This document shows, in pieces, positions 25,288 to 34,494 of a DNA stretch of 64,000 bases. Below the pieces are notes generated by a model. It made no database searches and was not told the origin of the DNA. It saw only the letters and a program-made list of their open reading frames with translations. The stretch is taken from NCBI RefSeq assembly GCF_021216655.1, contig NZ_CP080437.1, positions 2,170,001-2,234,000 of the forward strand, read 5' to 3'. Positions within the stretch are counted from its first letter, which is position 1, and each line of letters opens with the position of its first letter. The translations under genes and the position numbers were made by a program. The DNA comes from Clavibacter michiganensis (GTDB lineage Bacteria > Actinomycetota > Actinomycetes > Actinomycetales > Microbacteriaceae).

Positions 25288-27107
25288 GCGCGGGCTCCGT
25301 GGGGGTCGGTGTCGGTCCAGGTGTCGTCGGTGGGGGCGGGGGCGGGCGGATCCGCGTCGGGCGGCTCGACCACGCCCGCGAGCCGCGCGCAGAACACCGC
25401 GCCGGCCTCCGCGTGGGGCGGCGGGCCGCCGGGATCCGCGACCCATACGTCGCCGCCGTCGCGCCGGGCGATGTCGCGCACCAGCGGCAGGCCGAATCCG
25501 AGGCCGTGCGCGGGATCCGCTCCCCCGCTCGCCGCGAGCGCCTCCGCGGCCCCGTCCACGTCGTCGGGCCGGCGCTGGAACACGCGGCCGGCGTCGGACG
25601 CGGCGAGCCCGTCGCCCGAGTCCGACACCGCGATGTGCAGGTCGGCCCCGTCGTCGAGCGCCTCCACCTCCACCCACCTGTCGGCGCGGGATCCGCGGAC
25701 GGCCGCGTGCATCGCGTTGTCGACGAGGTTGCCGAGCACGGTCGTGACCTCCTCGGGCCGCACGAGGATCCCGCGCACGAGCGTGCCGGGCCCGACCCGC
25801 AGCGCCACGCCGCGCTCCTCCGCCTCCATCGCCTTCGCGCCGAGGAACGCCTGCAGGTAGGGCTCGTCGACGAGCCCCGCGTCGACCGTCGGGAACGCGA
25901 CGGGCCCCTGCTCGAGCACGCCCGCGAGGTAGCTGTCGGCCTCGTCGACCCGGCCGGTCGCGACCAGGCCGCGCACGACGTGGAGCCGGTTCGCGAACTC
26001 GTGCCGCTGCACGCGGAGCGCCGTGGACATCGCGGTGACGGCGGTGAGGCGACGGCTCATCGCCTCGATGTCGGTCTCGTCGCGCAGCACCATCACGGTG
26101 CCGAGATCGCGCCCGTCGCGGTCGACGCGCGCGACGTCGACGAAGAGGAGCCGGTCGTCGACCACCGCCCGGAGAGACGGGGATCCGGCGGCGGCACCGG
26201 CCTGCGCGCCGGCGACCGCGTCCCGCAGCACGGGCGCGACGCCGAGGTCCGCGAGCGTGCGGCCGACGGGATCCACGAGGCCGAGCAGCGCGGCGGCCCG
26301 CGGGTTGCAGACGGTCACCCGCCCGTCGGGTCCGATGCCGAGGACGCCCTCGCCGACGCCGGAGAGGACGGCCGCCTGATCTTGCACGAGGCCCGCGAGC
26401 TCGGACGGCTGGAGGCCGAGGGTGAGGCGCGCGAGCCGCCGCGAGAGGATCCCGCTGGCCACGGCCCCGACTCCGAGCGCGAGCAGGGCGACGACCGCGA
26501 TGGCGGCGACGTCGACGCCGATGGAGTCGCGCACCGTGGCCGCCGCGAAGCCGACGCTGACCTCGCCGACGACGCGGTCGTCCCCGGACGCACCACCGCC
26601 GTCGCCGGCACCCGCGTCCGCCAGCGCCCGCACCGGCACCTTCGCCCGCGCCGACTCCCCGAGCGTCCCGGTGGCCCACGTCACCTCCTCGCGCCCCGCG
26701 AGCGCGACCGTCGGATCCGTGCTCACGCGCTGCCCGAGCTCGGACGCGTCGGGGTGAGCGAGCCGCAGCCCCCGGTCGTCGGTCACCACGACGAACAGCG
26801 CGCCGGTCCGCTCGCGCACCGCCTCGGCCGTCAGCTGCACCGGCCCGTCGGCGAGGTCGGACGCGGTGGCGACCCCGGGATCCGCGGTCTCGGCCGTCAC
26901 GGCGGCCCGCAGCGCCGGATCCTCTGCGGCCGTCCGCGCGATCGCGAGCGCCGTCGCCTGCGCCTCCTCGCGGTTCTCGGACGAGCTCAGCAGGCCGTAG
27001 GCGACGGTCGCGATCCCCACCACCACGAGCACGACGAGCAGCTGGAGGACGAGGGTGCGGCGCGCGAAGTCGAGCCCCGCCCGGCCTCGCCCCGTCGCCT
27101 CTCCCAC
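25284..27107 (-). CDS. CitA/DcuS-type sensor histidine kinase
   Basis: Protein of 607 residues. TM1 (about 20-40), an extracytoplasmic Cache/PAS-like sensor (about 42-197), TM2 (about 198-221) and a cytoplasmic PAS (about 236-346) come first. The H-box RVQRHEFANRLHVV carries the phosphorylated His at 369. Then the HATPase shows NLVDNAMHA, DSGDGL and GLGFGLPLV. I used GTG 27107 because TATTCT (27114-27119, minus strand) precedes it by 6 nt; the open frame goes 19 codons further. Probably senses extracellular citrate or a related acid. Confidence 0.9.
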   Translation of the reverse strand: MGEATGRGRAGLDFARRTLVLQLLVVLVVVGIATVAYGLLSSSENREEAQATALAIARTAAEDPALRAAVTAETADPGVATASDLADGPVQLTAEAVRERTGALFVVVTDDRGLRLAHPDASELGQRVSTDPTVALAGREEVTWATGTLGESARAKVPVRALADAGAGDGGGASGDDRVVGEVSVGFAAATVRDSIGVDVAAIAVVALLALGVGAVASGILSRRLARLTLGLQPSELAGLVQDQAAVLSGVGEGVLGIGPDGRVTVCNPRAAALLGLVDPVGRTLADLGVAPVLRDAVAGAQAGAAAGSPSLRAVVDDRLLFVDVARVDRDGRDLGTVMVLRDETDIEAMSRRLTAVTAMSTALRVQRHEFANRLHVVRGLVATGRVDEADSYLAGVLEQGPVAFPTVDAGLVDEPYLQAFLGAKAMEAEERGVALRVGPGTLVRGILVRPEEVTTVLGNLVDNAMHAAVRGSRADRWVEVEALDDGADLHIAVSDSGDGLAASDAGRVFQRRPDDVDGAAEALAASGGADPAHGLGFGLPLVRDIARRDGGDVWVADPGGPPPHAEAGAVFCARLAGVVEPPDADPPAPAPTDDTWTDTDPHGARA

Positions 27108-27113
27108 CCACTG

Positions 27114-27119
27114 AGAATA
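27114..27119 (-). promoter_or_regulatory. -10 box, leaderless start of kinase gene
   Basis: TATTCT, 6 nt before GTG 27107. Confidence 0.5.
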
Positions 27120-27242
27120 ATGCGCAGAACGTCGTCTACGTGCACTATCGCGATGAAGCGGCACAAGCGCGACGGGACGCGGACGCCCACCTAGCGTGTG
27201 GTGTTCAGCCGGGCGTCCCGCCCACCGACGAAGGAGTCACGC

Positions 27243-28694
27243 GTGCTGGTATTCCTGGGCTTCGCCATGGTCCTCACCTTCATGGCCCTCATCATGACCA
27301 AGCGGCTGACGCCCATGGTCGCCCTCATCCTCGTCCCGACGATCTTCGGCCTCTTCGCGGGCGCCGGGCTCGGCATCGGCGACATGGTCATCGAGGCGCT
27401 CGGCGACCTGGCCCCCACGGCCGCGCTGCTGATGTTCGCCATCATCTACTTCGGCATCATGATCGACGTCGGCCTGTTCGACCCGCTGGTGCGCCTCATC
27501 CTCCGCCTCGCGGGCGGCGACCCGGCGAAGATCGTGCTCGGCACGGCGATCCTCGCGGCCGCGGTCTCCCTCGACGGCGACGGATCCACGACCTTCATCG
27601 TCACCACGGCGGCCATGCTGCCCATCTACCGCAAGCTCGGCATGAGCCCCGTCGTGCTCACCTGCACCGCGGGCCTCGCGAACGGCACGCTCAACATCGT
27701 CCCGTGGGGCGGACCGACCGTTCGCGCGGCGGCGGCCCTCAAGGTCTCGCCGACCGACATCTTCGTGCCGATGATCCCGTCGCTCCTCGTGGGCATCGCG
27801 CTCGTCATGATCTTCGCCTGGACCATGGGCCTCCGCGAGCGCAGCCGCCTGGCGGCTCTCGGCGAGGCGCGCGCCGAGGGCGGCCTCGACGCCGCGGGCG
27901 GCAGCGGGTCCGGCTCCGGCGGGTCCGCGGGCGGCTCGGGCTGGTGGCGCGCAGGTCGCGGCGCCCCCGCGACCCCGCGCGGCGGCCTCATCACGATGGC
28001 CCCGGCGCTCGTCCGCGCCGAGACGGCCGCCGTCTCCACGCTCGGCACGACGATGCTCGACCCCGACCGCGAGACCCTGCGCCCGCGCATGATCTGGTTC
28101 AACCTCGGCCTCACGATCGTCGTGCTCGCGCTGCTGATCATGGACCAGCTGCCCCTCGCCTACGTCTTCATGGTCGGCGCCGCCATCGCGCTCATCGCCA
28201 ACTTCCGCGACCTCAAGCACCAGGGCGAGCGCATCGCGGCGCACGCGCCCAGCGTGGTCGGCGTCGTGTCGATGGTGCTCGCGGCCGGTGTGCTCATCGG
28301 CGTGCTCAACGGCACGGGCATGGTCTCGGCGATGTCGGCCTGGCTCGTCACGATCATCCCGGACGCGCTCGGCCCCGGTCTCGCGGTCATCACGGGCGTG
28401 CTCAGCATCCCGATGACCTTCTTCATGAGCAACGACGCCTTCTACTACGGCATGCTCCCGGTGCTCGCGGAGAGCGCGGCGAACTACGGCATCGACCCCG
28501 TCGAGATGGCGCGCGCGTCCATCACCGGGCAGCCCGTGCACCTCCAGAGCCCGCTCGTGCCGGCGATCCTGCTGCTCGTGTCGCTCGCGGACGTGAACCT
28601 CGGCGACCACCACCGCAAGGTGCTGTGGCGGGCGGTGCTCGTGTCGCTCGCGATGCTCGCCGTAGGCGTGCTCACGGCGGTGATCCCGATCTGA
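27243..28694 (+). CDS. CitMHS-family metal-citrate transporter
   Basis: Protein of 483 residues with about twelve helices. CitM/CitH hallmarks include FGIMIDVGLFDPLV, SLDGDGSTTFIVTTAAMLPI and GTLNIVPWGGPTVRAA. A glycine/serine-rich loop (about 218-245) separates the two halves. The family takes up citrate complexed with Mg2+ or Ca2+ in symport with H+. GTG 27243 follows GAAGGAG. It diverges from the kinase/regulator operon, the usual arrangement for citrate induction. The 135-bp gap should hold the regulator's binding sites, though I see no clear repeat. Confidence 0.9.
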   Translation: MLVFLGFAMVLTFMALIMTKRLTPMVALILVPTIFGLFAGAGLGIGDMVIEALGDLAPTAALLMFAIIYFGIMIDVGLFDPLVRLILRLAGGDPAKIVLGTAILAAAVSLDGDGSTTFIVTTAAMLPIYRKLGMSPVVLTCTAGLANGTLNIVPWGGPTVRAAAALKVSPTDIFVPMIPSLLVGIALVMIFAWTMGLRERSRLAALGEARAEGGLDAAGGSGSGSGGSAGGSGWWRAGRGAPATPRGGLITMAPALVRAETAAVSTLGTTMLDPDRETLRPRMIWFNLGLTIVVLALLIMDQLPLAYVFMVGAAIALIANFRDLKHQGERIAAHAPSVVGVVSMVLAAGVLIGVLNGTGMVSAMSAWLVTIIPDALGPGLAVITGVLSIPMTFFMSNDAFYYGMLPVLAESAANYGIDPVEMARASITGQPVHLQSPLVPAILLLVSLADVNLGDHHRKVLWRAVLVSLAMLAVGVLTAVIPI

Positions 28695-28700
28695 TCGGGA

Positions 28701-28718
28701 GCGCTCCCGCGGGAGCGC
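28701..28718. terminator. 8-bp hairpin after the citrate transporter gene
   Basis: GCGCTCCC-GC-GGGAGCGC, six bases after the stop codon. Confidence 0.45.
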
Positions 28719-28723
28719 GCGCA

Positions 28724-28764
28724 CGCGGAGGCCGGGCGGCTCGGGGGAGCGCCCGGCCTCCGCG
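28724..28764. terminator. 15-bp GC hairpin, bidirectional terminator
   Basis: CGCGGAGGCCGGGCG (28724-28738) pairs perfectly with 28750-28764 across an 11-nt loop. It sits between the converging citrate transporter and DUF2079 genes. No U-tract follows, as is common in GC-rich actinobacteria. Confidence 0.7.
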
Positions 28765-28817
28765 CGTGCGGCGGGTCCGCCCGGCCGACCGGATCCGCGC
28801 GGCTGGGCCCGTGCGTC

Positions 28818-30287
28818 CTACTGGGTGCGCCGCGCCACCTGGTACCCGGCGTCGGCGTAGACGATCTCGTACGTCGTGCCCGCCTGCGTCGCCTCGCCGT
28901 ACTGGTCCGCGTTGAGCGCGCCCTGCCCGAGGCCGCCGCCGAGGCTGTCGATCACGACGTACTGCGGCGCCGGGTTGCCCGGGTTGCCGAGCCAGAAGAC
29001 CTCGTGGTCGTCGACGAGGTACGACATGAGGCCGATGTCGCTGAGGACGCTCGCACCCGCCGGCACCTGGTCGAGCGCGGCCTGCGCCTGCGCGGCCCGC
29101 GGCGCCGGCTGCCAGATGGCCGGCTTCGTGAGGTCCACCATGGGCGAGCGGGAGAAGAGCGCGATCGCCGCGACCGCGAGCACGGGCACGGTCGCGCGCG
29201 ACGCCATGGCGAGCCAGTGCTGCCGGCCCCGGCGAGCGCGCACGATGCCGTCGATGGCGGCGGCGAACACGATCGGCATGAGCACCGCGTCGTAGTGGTA
29301 GCCGGGCGCCCAGTACGCCTCGGTCGGCGAGAGGAAGCGCCAGGCGAGCGTCGGCACCACGAGGAGGAGGAGCGGCGAGCGCAGGGCGATCAGCGCGCCC
29401 GCCAGGATCAGGAAGGCCACCGTCTCGAGCTTCGGCGCGACGAAGAGCCCGGCGACGGTGCCGAGGGGATCCGCGAGCGCGCCGCCCGCGTCGAGCTTGG
29501 ACGCGTAGTCCCAGCGGGCCTCGCGGTTGAAGGCGGGGAGGATCACGGTGGTCGCGAGCACGAACCACGCGACGCCCCAGCCGGCGAGCGCGACGCCGAT
29601 GCGGCGGTCCATCGTGAGCGCGATGATCGCGCCGAGCACCGCGACCGTGAGGCCGAGGTCCTCCTTCACGAACACGAGCGGCACCGCCCACGCGGCGGCG
29701 GCGAGCGCGCGGCGGGCGATCACGGCGTCGAGCGCGAAGGCCAGCAGCGGCAGGGCGAACGCGATCTCGTGGAACTGGAACGCGACCGCGCCCTGGATCC
29801 CCCAGCTCAGCCCGTAGGCGGCGGCCACGACGATCGCGCCCCACCGGCCGACGACGCGGCCCGCCATGCGGCCGATGCCCACCACCGAGATCCCGATGAG
29901 GACGGCCTGCACCACGAGCAGCGCGAACGCGTGCGGCCACACGGCGTAGACCGGGCCGAGCAGCACGAGGATGGGGTGGAAGTGGTCGCCCATGAGGTTG
30001 AAGCCGTCGCCCTTGATGGAGACGAGCGGCGCCTGGAGGCGCGAGTAGTCCTGCGCGAGCTGCGTGAAGATGCCGAGGTCCCACGACTTGACGGTGAAGC
30101 GGCGCCACTCGAGCGCCGAGTAGAGCACGTAGACGGCCGTGACGAGCGCCGCGACGACGATGGAGCCGACGGTGCCGGGCACGCGGGATCCGGTGATCGG
30201 CGCGGGGAGGGCGGTCCCGGGATCCGGCTCGACGGATCCGTCGTCGGCGGCGTGGCGGCGGCGGGCCGTGTCGTTCGTGCGGGTCAC
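28818..30287 (-). CDS. DUF2079 polytopic membrane protein
   Basis: Protein of 489 residues with about eleven helices. DUF2079 features include SWDLGIFTQLAQDYSRL near the N-terminus, NLMGDHFHPILVLLGPVYAVW and the extracytoplasmic HYDAVLMPIVFAAAIDGI. The family is GT-C-like, suggesting a polyprenyl-sugar transferase, but no member I know of is characterised. The soluble C-terminal part (about 395-489) would be extracytoplasmic. GACCCT lies 6 nt before the GTG start. Confidence 0.8.
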   Translation of the reverse strand: MTRTNDTARRRHAADDGSVEPDPGTALPAPITGSRVPGTVGSIVVAALVTAVYVLYSALEWRRFTVKSWDLGIFTQLAQDYSRLQAPLVSIKGDGFNLMGDHFHPILVLLGPVYAVWPHAFALLVVQAVLIGISVVGIGRMAGRVVGRWGAIVVAAAYGLSWGIQGAVAFQFHEIAFALPLLAFALDAVIARRALAAAAWAVPLVFVKEDLGLTVAVLGAIIALTMDRRIGVALAGWGVAWFVLATTVILPAFNREARWDYASKLDAGGALADPLGTVAGLFVAPKLETVAFLILAGALIALRSPLLLLVVPTLAWRFLSPTEAYWAPGYHYDAVLMPIVFAAAIDGIVRARRGRQHWLAMASRATVPVLAVAAIALFSRSPMVDLTKPAIWQPAPRAAQAQAALDQVPAGASVLSDIGLMSYLVDDHEVFWLGNPGNPAPQYVVIDSLGGGLGQGALNADQYGEATQAGTTYEIVYADAGYQVARRTQ

Positions 30288-30387
30288 CGCATCAGGGTCT
30301 CACGCGCGGCCGCGATCGCGGCGGCGGGATCCCCGGGACCATCCGCTCAGGGCCGGCGGACCCGGGAGCGGGAGGGTGCGGGTCGGC

Positions 30388-30819
30388 TCAGCGGCGCGCG
30401 CCGCCTGCACCGTCCTGGCGCTCGCGCTCGGCGGCCATGGCGGCGCGGCCGGCGTCGCGGTTCTTCACGCGGATCTGCTCCTCGCGCACCTCGGCCTGCG
30501 TCGCGCGCTCCTGCACGAGCCACTGCGGCGGGGCCTGCAGCAGCTCCTTGATCTGGGCGGTGGTGAGCGCCTCGTCGACGCCGCCGCGGGCGAGGCCGGC
30601 GATGGAGACGCCGAGCTTGCCGGCGATGACCTGGCGCGGGTGCGGGCCGTCGCGCAGCAGCGTGGCGAGCCACTCGGGCGGGTTCTCGTGCATGTCGGCG
30701 AGCTCCGCGCGTGACGGGGTCGACTCCTGGAACTCCACGGGGGTCGCCGGGAGGTGCACGCCCAGCTTCTTCGCCGCGGTCGCGGCCTTCATCGTCTGGC
30801 TGGATCCGGGGCTCGTCAT
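30388..30819 (-). CDS. DUF5997-type small protein
   Basis: Soluble, charged protein of 143 residues: TMKAATAAKKLGVHLPATP, FQESTPSRAELADMHENPP and a central helix pair PRQVIAGKLGVSIAGLARGGV that looks like a divergent helix-turn-helix. The C-terminal third is a highly charged helix ending AAERERQDGAGGARR. It is divergent from the LysR-like gene, a pairing I recall from other actinobacteria, which suggests a linked role. Function unknown. Confidence 0.78.
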   Translation of the reverse strand: MTSPGSSQTMKAATAAKKLGVHLPATPVEFQESTPSRAELADMHENPPEWLATLLRDGPHPRQVIAGKLGVSIAGLARGGVDEALTTAQIKELLQAPPQWLVQERATQAEVREEQIRVKNRDAGRAAMAAERERQDGAGGARR

Positions 30820-30825
30820 GCCCCC

Positions 30826-30831
30826 AGGGTA
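30826..30831 (-). promoter_or_regulatory. -10 box, leaderless start
   Basis: TACCCT, 6 nt before the ATG at 30819. Confidence 0.5.
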
Positions 30832-30922
30832 CCGTCGGGGCCCCGGGCGCCCTGCACTAGCCTGGATCCGACCCGCCGCCGCTCCGCGCGCCACCACCGT
30901 GCGGGCCATCGAGGGGACTCCC

Positions 30923-31948
30923 GTGGACGCCGACCCGACCGCCCTCCGGCACTTCGCCGCCGTCGCCGACGAGCTGCACTTCGCCCGCGCCGCGAAGGCC
31001 CTCAACGTCTCGCGCATCGCCGTGAGCCGGTCGGTCCTCGACCTCGAGGCGCTCTGGGGCGTCGAGCTGTTCGTGCGCGACGACGGCCCCACGCGCCTCA
31101 GCCCCGCGGGCGAGGACCGGCTCGCGGAGGCCCGCGCCGCGATCGCCGCCGAGGACGCGCGCCTGGCCGAGGAGGCCGCCGCGCCCCCGCGCGGTCTCGT
31201 CGTCGCGATCGTGCCCGGCGTCACCGTCGCCAAGTGGACCCGCGCCTGGGACGAGCGCGTCGCCGACGTGCCGCTGCGGGTCGTGCCGCTCGCCGAGCCC
31301 GACGCGGCGCCCGCCCTCGTCGACGGATCCGCCGACGTCGCGTTCCTCCGCCTCCCCGTCGACGGCCGCGGCCTCACGATCGTGCCGCTCTACGGCGAGG
31401 TCCAGGTCGCGATCCTGCCCAAGGAGCACGCGCACGCCACGGCCGACGCCGTGGCGATCGCCGACCTGGCGGATGACCTGCTCCTGCAGCCGGCCGAGCG
31501 GGTGCCGGGCTGGCCCGGGCGCACCGCGGGCGCGGATCCCGTCCCGATGCCCGAGGACACCGCCGCCGCCGTCGAGCTGGTCGCCGCCGGCGTCGGCTTC
31601 GTGGTCGTGCCGCATGCGCTCGGCCGGCTGCACGCGCGCAAGGACGTCGTCGCGGTGCCCGTGCACGACCTGCCGGAGACGCGGATCGCCGTAGCCTGGC
31701 GCGAGGGCGACACCTCCCCCGACATCGAGGAGCTCGTGGGCATCGTCCGCGGGCGCACGGCCGCGAGCTCGCGTTCGCAGCGGGACGACGACGAGCGCGA
31801 CCGCCGGAAGCCCACCGCGTCGCAGAAGACCGCGCGCAAGGCCGCGGGCAAGCCGGGTGCCGCGGGCGCCGCGGGCGCGAAGAAGCCGACCCCGAAGGGC
31901 GGCGGCAAGCGCACTCCCCCGCCGCGCGGGCAGCGTCGCGGGCGCTAG
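30923..31948 (+). CDS. LysR-family regulator with lysine-rich C-terminal tail
   Basis: Protein of 341 residues. The N-terminal winged HTH (FAAVADELHFARAAKALNVS) is of LysR type, then a shortened substrate-binding domain (about 95-270; GLVVAIVPGVTVAKW to IAVAWREGDTSPD). The last ~65 residues are a basic low-complexity tail (ASQKTARKAAGKPG, KKPTPKGGGKRTPPP) like the tails of actinobacterial histone-like proteins. GTG 30923 follows GAGGGG. TAGCCT near 30859 is a plausible -10 box. Targets unknown; the divergent DUF5997 gene is the obvious candidate. Confidence 0.85.
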   Translation: MDADPTALRHFAAVADELHFARAAKALNVSRIAVSRSVLDLEALWGVELFVRDDGPTRLSPAGEDRLAEARAAIAAEDARLAEEAAAPPRGLVVAIVPGVTVAKWTRAWDERVADVPLRVVPLAEPDAAPALVDGSADVAFLRLPVDGRGLTIVPLYGEVQVAILPKEHAHATADAVAIADLADDLLLQPAERVPGWPGRTAGADPVPMPEDTAAAVELVAAGVGFVVVPHALGRLHARKDVVAVPVHDLPETRIAVAWREGDTSPDIEELVGIVRGRTAASSRSQRDDDERDRRKPTASQKTARKAAGKPGAAGAAGAKKPTPKGGGKRTPPPRGQRRGR

Positions 31949-31978
31949 GGACGCGAGCGGACGGATCCGCCGGCAGGT

Positions 31979-32710
31979 TCAGGCCCCGGCGCGCCCCGCC
32001 TGCAGGTCGGCGATCACGCGACCCACGTGCTCGCCCCAGCGGCGGTACATGGACGCGTAGCGGAACTCGCCGCCCTCGAAGTCGACCGGGCCCGCGTCCG
32101 GCAGCTTCACCGACGTGACCTGCGGGAAGCGCGCGCAGACCTCGGCCTTGCGCTGCGACAGGTACATCGCGTGATCGCGGAACAGGCCCCGCACGAACGT
32201 CCCGGCCTGCACGTACTGGGACACCTGCGGCACGTCCGAGACGAGCACGACCGAGTTGTCGGCGGTCTGCTCCACGAGGTGGTCGAGCAGGTCCTCGAGG
32301 CGGTGGACCCATGGGGTGATGCGCGCGAGCTCGAGCGCGTCGGCGACCCCCGGCATCACGAGCACGACGTCGTAGCGGTGCAGCTCGGTGATCTGGTGGA
32401 CGGCCTCCTGCGTGGCCGTGATGTGCTGGTCGGCGAGCGGGACGGTGCGCCACTCGACGCCTCGGCCCGTGATCGCGGCGAGCGCCTTCGCCGACTGCGC
32501 CGCGACGCCCTCCGCATGCGTGCGGAGGCCGACGCCGGATCCACCGATGCCGCCGAGCGCCAGGATGCGATCCGGATCCGTCCCCGGCACCACGCCGACG
32601 GGCGCGTCCGTGGGCACGGCCGCGGTCAGCGGCGTGGGGATGCCGCCGCGCAGGCCGGCCGCCACGAAGGGGCGCACCGTCTGGTGCAGGAGGCGGATCG
32701 GCGGTGACAT
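31979..32710 (-). CDS. SGNH/GDSL-like hydrolase, degenerate motifs
   Basis: Protein of 243 residues. It has a Rossmann-like layout reminiscent of SGNH hydrolases: block I-like ILALGGIGGSGVGLRTHAEG, block III-like YDVVLVMPGVADALEL and a late RWGEHVGRVIADL. The classical GDS becomes GGS and the G-x-N-D of block III becomes GVAD, so activity is doubtful. ATG 32710 is preceded by CCAGGAGCCC. It may act on an ester, or be an inactive relative. Confidence 0.6.
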   Translation of the reverse strand: MSPPIRLLHQTVRPFVAAGLRGGIPTPLTAAVPTDAPVGVVPGTDPDRILALGGIGGSGVGLRTHAEGVAAQSAKALAAITGRGVEWRTVPLADQHITATQEAVHQITELHRYDVVLVMPGVADALELARITPWVHRLEDLLDHLVEQTADNSVVLVSDVPQVSQYVQAGTFVRGLFRDHAMYLSQRKAEVCARFPQVTSVKLPDAGPVDFEGGEFRYASMYRRWGEHVGRVIADLQAGRAGA

Positions 32711-32859
32711 GGGCTCCTGGGGATCGCGGGGCGTCCGTCCATCATGCGCAGACCGCGCGCAGACCAGGGACCGACCACCCCCGTGTCGGACGCACAGCCT
32801 ATCGTCGTCCACGAGCACGGCCGGGTGCTCGCGCCCCCGTCCCACCACCTGGAGCACCG

Positions 32860-33207
32860 ATGACCCGCGAGCCCGAGCACCCCCACCACCCGCACGCCCG
32901 CTACCACCAGGGCGCGTGGCGCGTGCAGGTCGCGTCGCAGCCCGTGCTCGGCTACGTCGTGCCGACCGTGCGCGCGGCCGGTGCGGATCCCACCTGCGAG
33001 GTCTCCGTCTGTGAGGCCTCCGTCTTCGAGATCTACGCCGACGCGGTCGACGACTCGGGCCGCCGTGTCTGGGTCTCCACCGCGGTCACGCTCGAGGACG
33101 CCGTCGCGTGGATGCGCGAGCACGACATGGAGCTGCTCTCCTTCGCGGGCGAGCACGCGCGCCGCCGCCGCGAGCTCGCCACCGGCATGCTGCCGACGCA
33201 CTACTGA
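32860..33207 (+). CDS. small conserved hypothetical protein
   Basis: Soluble protein of 115 residues. A His-rich start (REPEHPHHPHARYHQGAW) leads to a compact beta-rich core, WRVQVASQPVLGYVVPTVR, with VSVCEASVFEIYADAV and VWVSTAVTLEDAVAWM. The ATG follows GGAGCACCG. It is divergent from the SGNH-like gene and converges on crtEb. I recognise no family. Confidence 0.65.
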   Translation: MTREPEHPHHPHARYHQGAWRVQVASQPVLGYVVPTVRAAGADPTCEVSVCEASVFEIYADAVDDSGRRVWVSTAVTLEDAVAWMREHDMELLSFAGEHARRRRELATGMLPTHY

Positions 33208-33236
33208 GGGGGCGCGGCGCGGCCCGGCCGCCGGCG

Positions 33237-34133
33237 TCAGGCGTTCGTGAGCCAGTACGCGATGAGGAGCATCGTCACGACGAAGCCGGAGAGGAAGTTG
33301 AGGCCGAGGAAGCGGCGCCAGCCGCGGTTCGCCTGCTCGGCGTCCTCGTCGCGGATCGACCAGAACGGCGCGGTGCTGAGGATGTACGGGATCACGAGCG
33401 CGGCCGCGATGATCCCCGGCAGCCCCGTGAACAGCATCGCGACGCCCGCCGCGGCGTACGCGAGCACGGCGATCCGCACGGTGACGGCACCGCCCAGCAC
33501 GGTCGCGATGGAGGAGATGCCGCCCTCCCGGTCGGCCACGATGTCCTGCACCGCGCCGAACGCGTGCGACGCGACCCCCCACAGGAAGAACGCCGCGAGG
33601 ATCGCCCACAGCGCGGGCGTGAACGCACCGCCCGCGAGCACGATGCCGTAGACCGCGGGGGACGTGAAGTGCGTGCTGGACGTGAGCGAGTCGAGGATCG
33701 GCCGCTCCTTGAAGCGGAGGCCCTTGAGCGAGTACGCGATCACGGCGAAGACGCTCACGGCGAGCACGGCGACGCTCGCGGCGGATCCCACGGCCACGAG
33801 GTAGACGAGGAACGGCACGTTCGTCACGAGCACCGCGACGAGCACGGGCCGGTGCATCGCGCGCGCGAGCACCGCGCCCTCCACGCCGCCCTTCCGCGGG
33901 TTGCGCATGTCGGACTCGTAGTCGAAGACGTCGTTGATGCCGTACATCGCGAGGTTGTACGGGATGAGGAAGTAGAGGGTGCCGAGGATCGCCGTGAGGT
34001 CGAGCTCGCGCGTGACCGTGAGGTACGCGGCCGCGAACGGGAACGCCGTGTTCACCCAGGAGAGCGGGCGCGACGAGAGCGCGATGGTGCGCAGCATCTC
34101 CGCGGCGCCCGGCCGCGCGCGCACGTCACTCAT
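33237..34133 (-). CDS. crtEb: lycopene elongase (UbiA-type prenyltransferase) CrtEb
   Basis: Protein of 298 residues with about eight helices. The UbiA aspartate motif is NDVFDYESDMRNPRKGG and a second one is GAVQDIVADREGG. In C50 pathways this enzyme adds two dimethylallyl units to lycopene, giving flavuxanthin-type acyclic C50 carotenoids. It is the last gene of the operon and overlaps crtYf by 8 bp. ATG 34133 gives a start at MSDVRARPG; the open frame upstream lies within crtYf. Confidence 0.92.
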   Translation of the reverse strand: MSDVRARPGAAEMLRTIALSSRPLSWVNTAFPFAAAYLTVTRELDLTAILGTLYFLIPYNLAMYGINDVFDYESDMRNPRKGGVEGAVLARAMHRPVLVAVLVTNVPFLVYLVAVGSAASVAVLAVSVFAVIAYSLKGLRFKERPILDSLTSSTHFTSPAVYGIVLAGGAFTPALWAILAAFFLWGVASHAFGAVQDIVADREGGISSIATVLGGAVTVRIAVLAYAAAGVAMLFTGLPGIIAAALVIPYILSTAPFWSIRDEDAEQANRGWRRFLGLNFLSGFVVTMLLIAYWLTNA

Positions 34134-34494
34134 GCGCTTCGATCCCGGACACGCGGCGACGACGACGCAGCAGGTACCAGACCGCGGGCAGCAGCACGAG
34201 GGCGGCGATCGCGTAGGCGAAGTCCTCGATGGGCGCGTAGCCGAGGATGAGGCCCACCAGCTTGTCGTCGTCGTAGCCGACAAGGCCCACCTTGATCATG
34301 ATGTTGTCGAAGATCAGGGTCATCACGAGCAGGATCACGACGGGCATCCGCCGGTACCAGTAGTACTCGGGGTAGTCGAAGCGGCTGGATCCGTAGGGCA
34401 CGGCGTTGGCCTCGCGCAGCAGCAGGCGGCGGAACAGGAACCCGACGATGGCGACGGGGATCAGGAACAGCAGGTCGAGCACGAGGTAGCTCAT
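34126..34494 (-). CDS. crtYf: C50 carotenoid epsilon/gamma/beta-cyclase subunit CrtYf
   Basis: Membrane protein of 122 residues with three helices of the lycopene cyclase domain. The signature Y-G-S-S-R-F-D-Y-P-E-Y-Y-W-Y-R-R-M-P (about 34-51) and YAPIEDFAYAIAALVLLP are clear. It works as a heterodimer with CrtYe. The pair cyclises the ends of the C50 precursor; ring type cannot be read from sequence. Start overlaps the crtYe stop (ATGA). Confidence 0.88.
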   Translation of the reverse strand: MSYLVLDLLFLIPVAIVGFLFRRLLLREANAVPYGSSRFDYPEYYWYRRMPVVILLVMTLIFDNIMIKVGLVGYDDDKLVGLILGYAPIEDFAYAIAALVLLPAVWYLLRRRRRVSGIEAHE

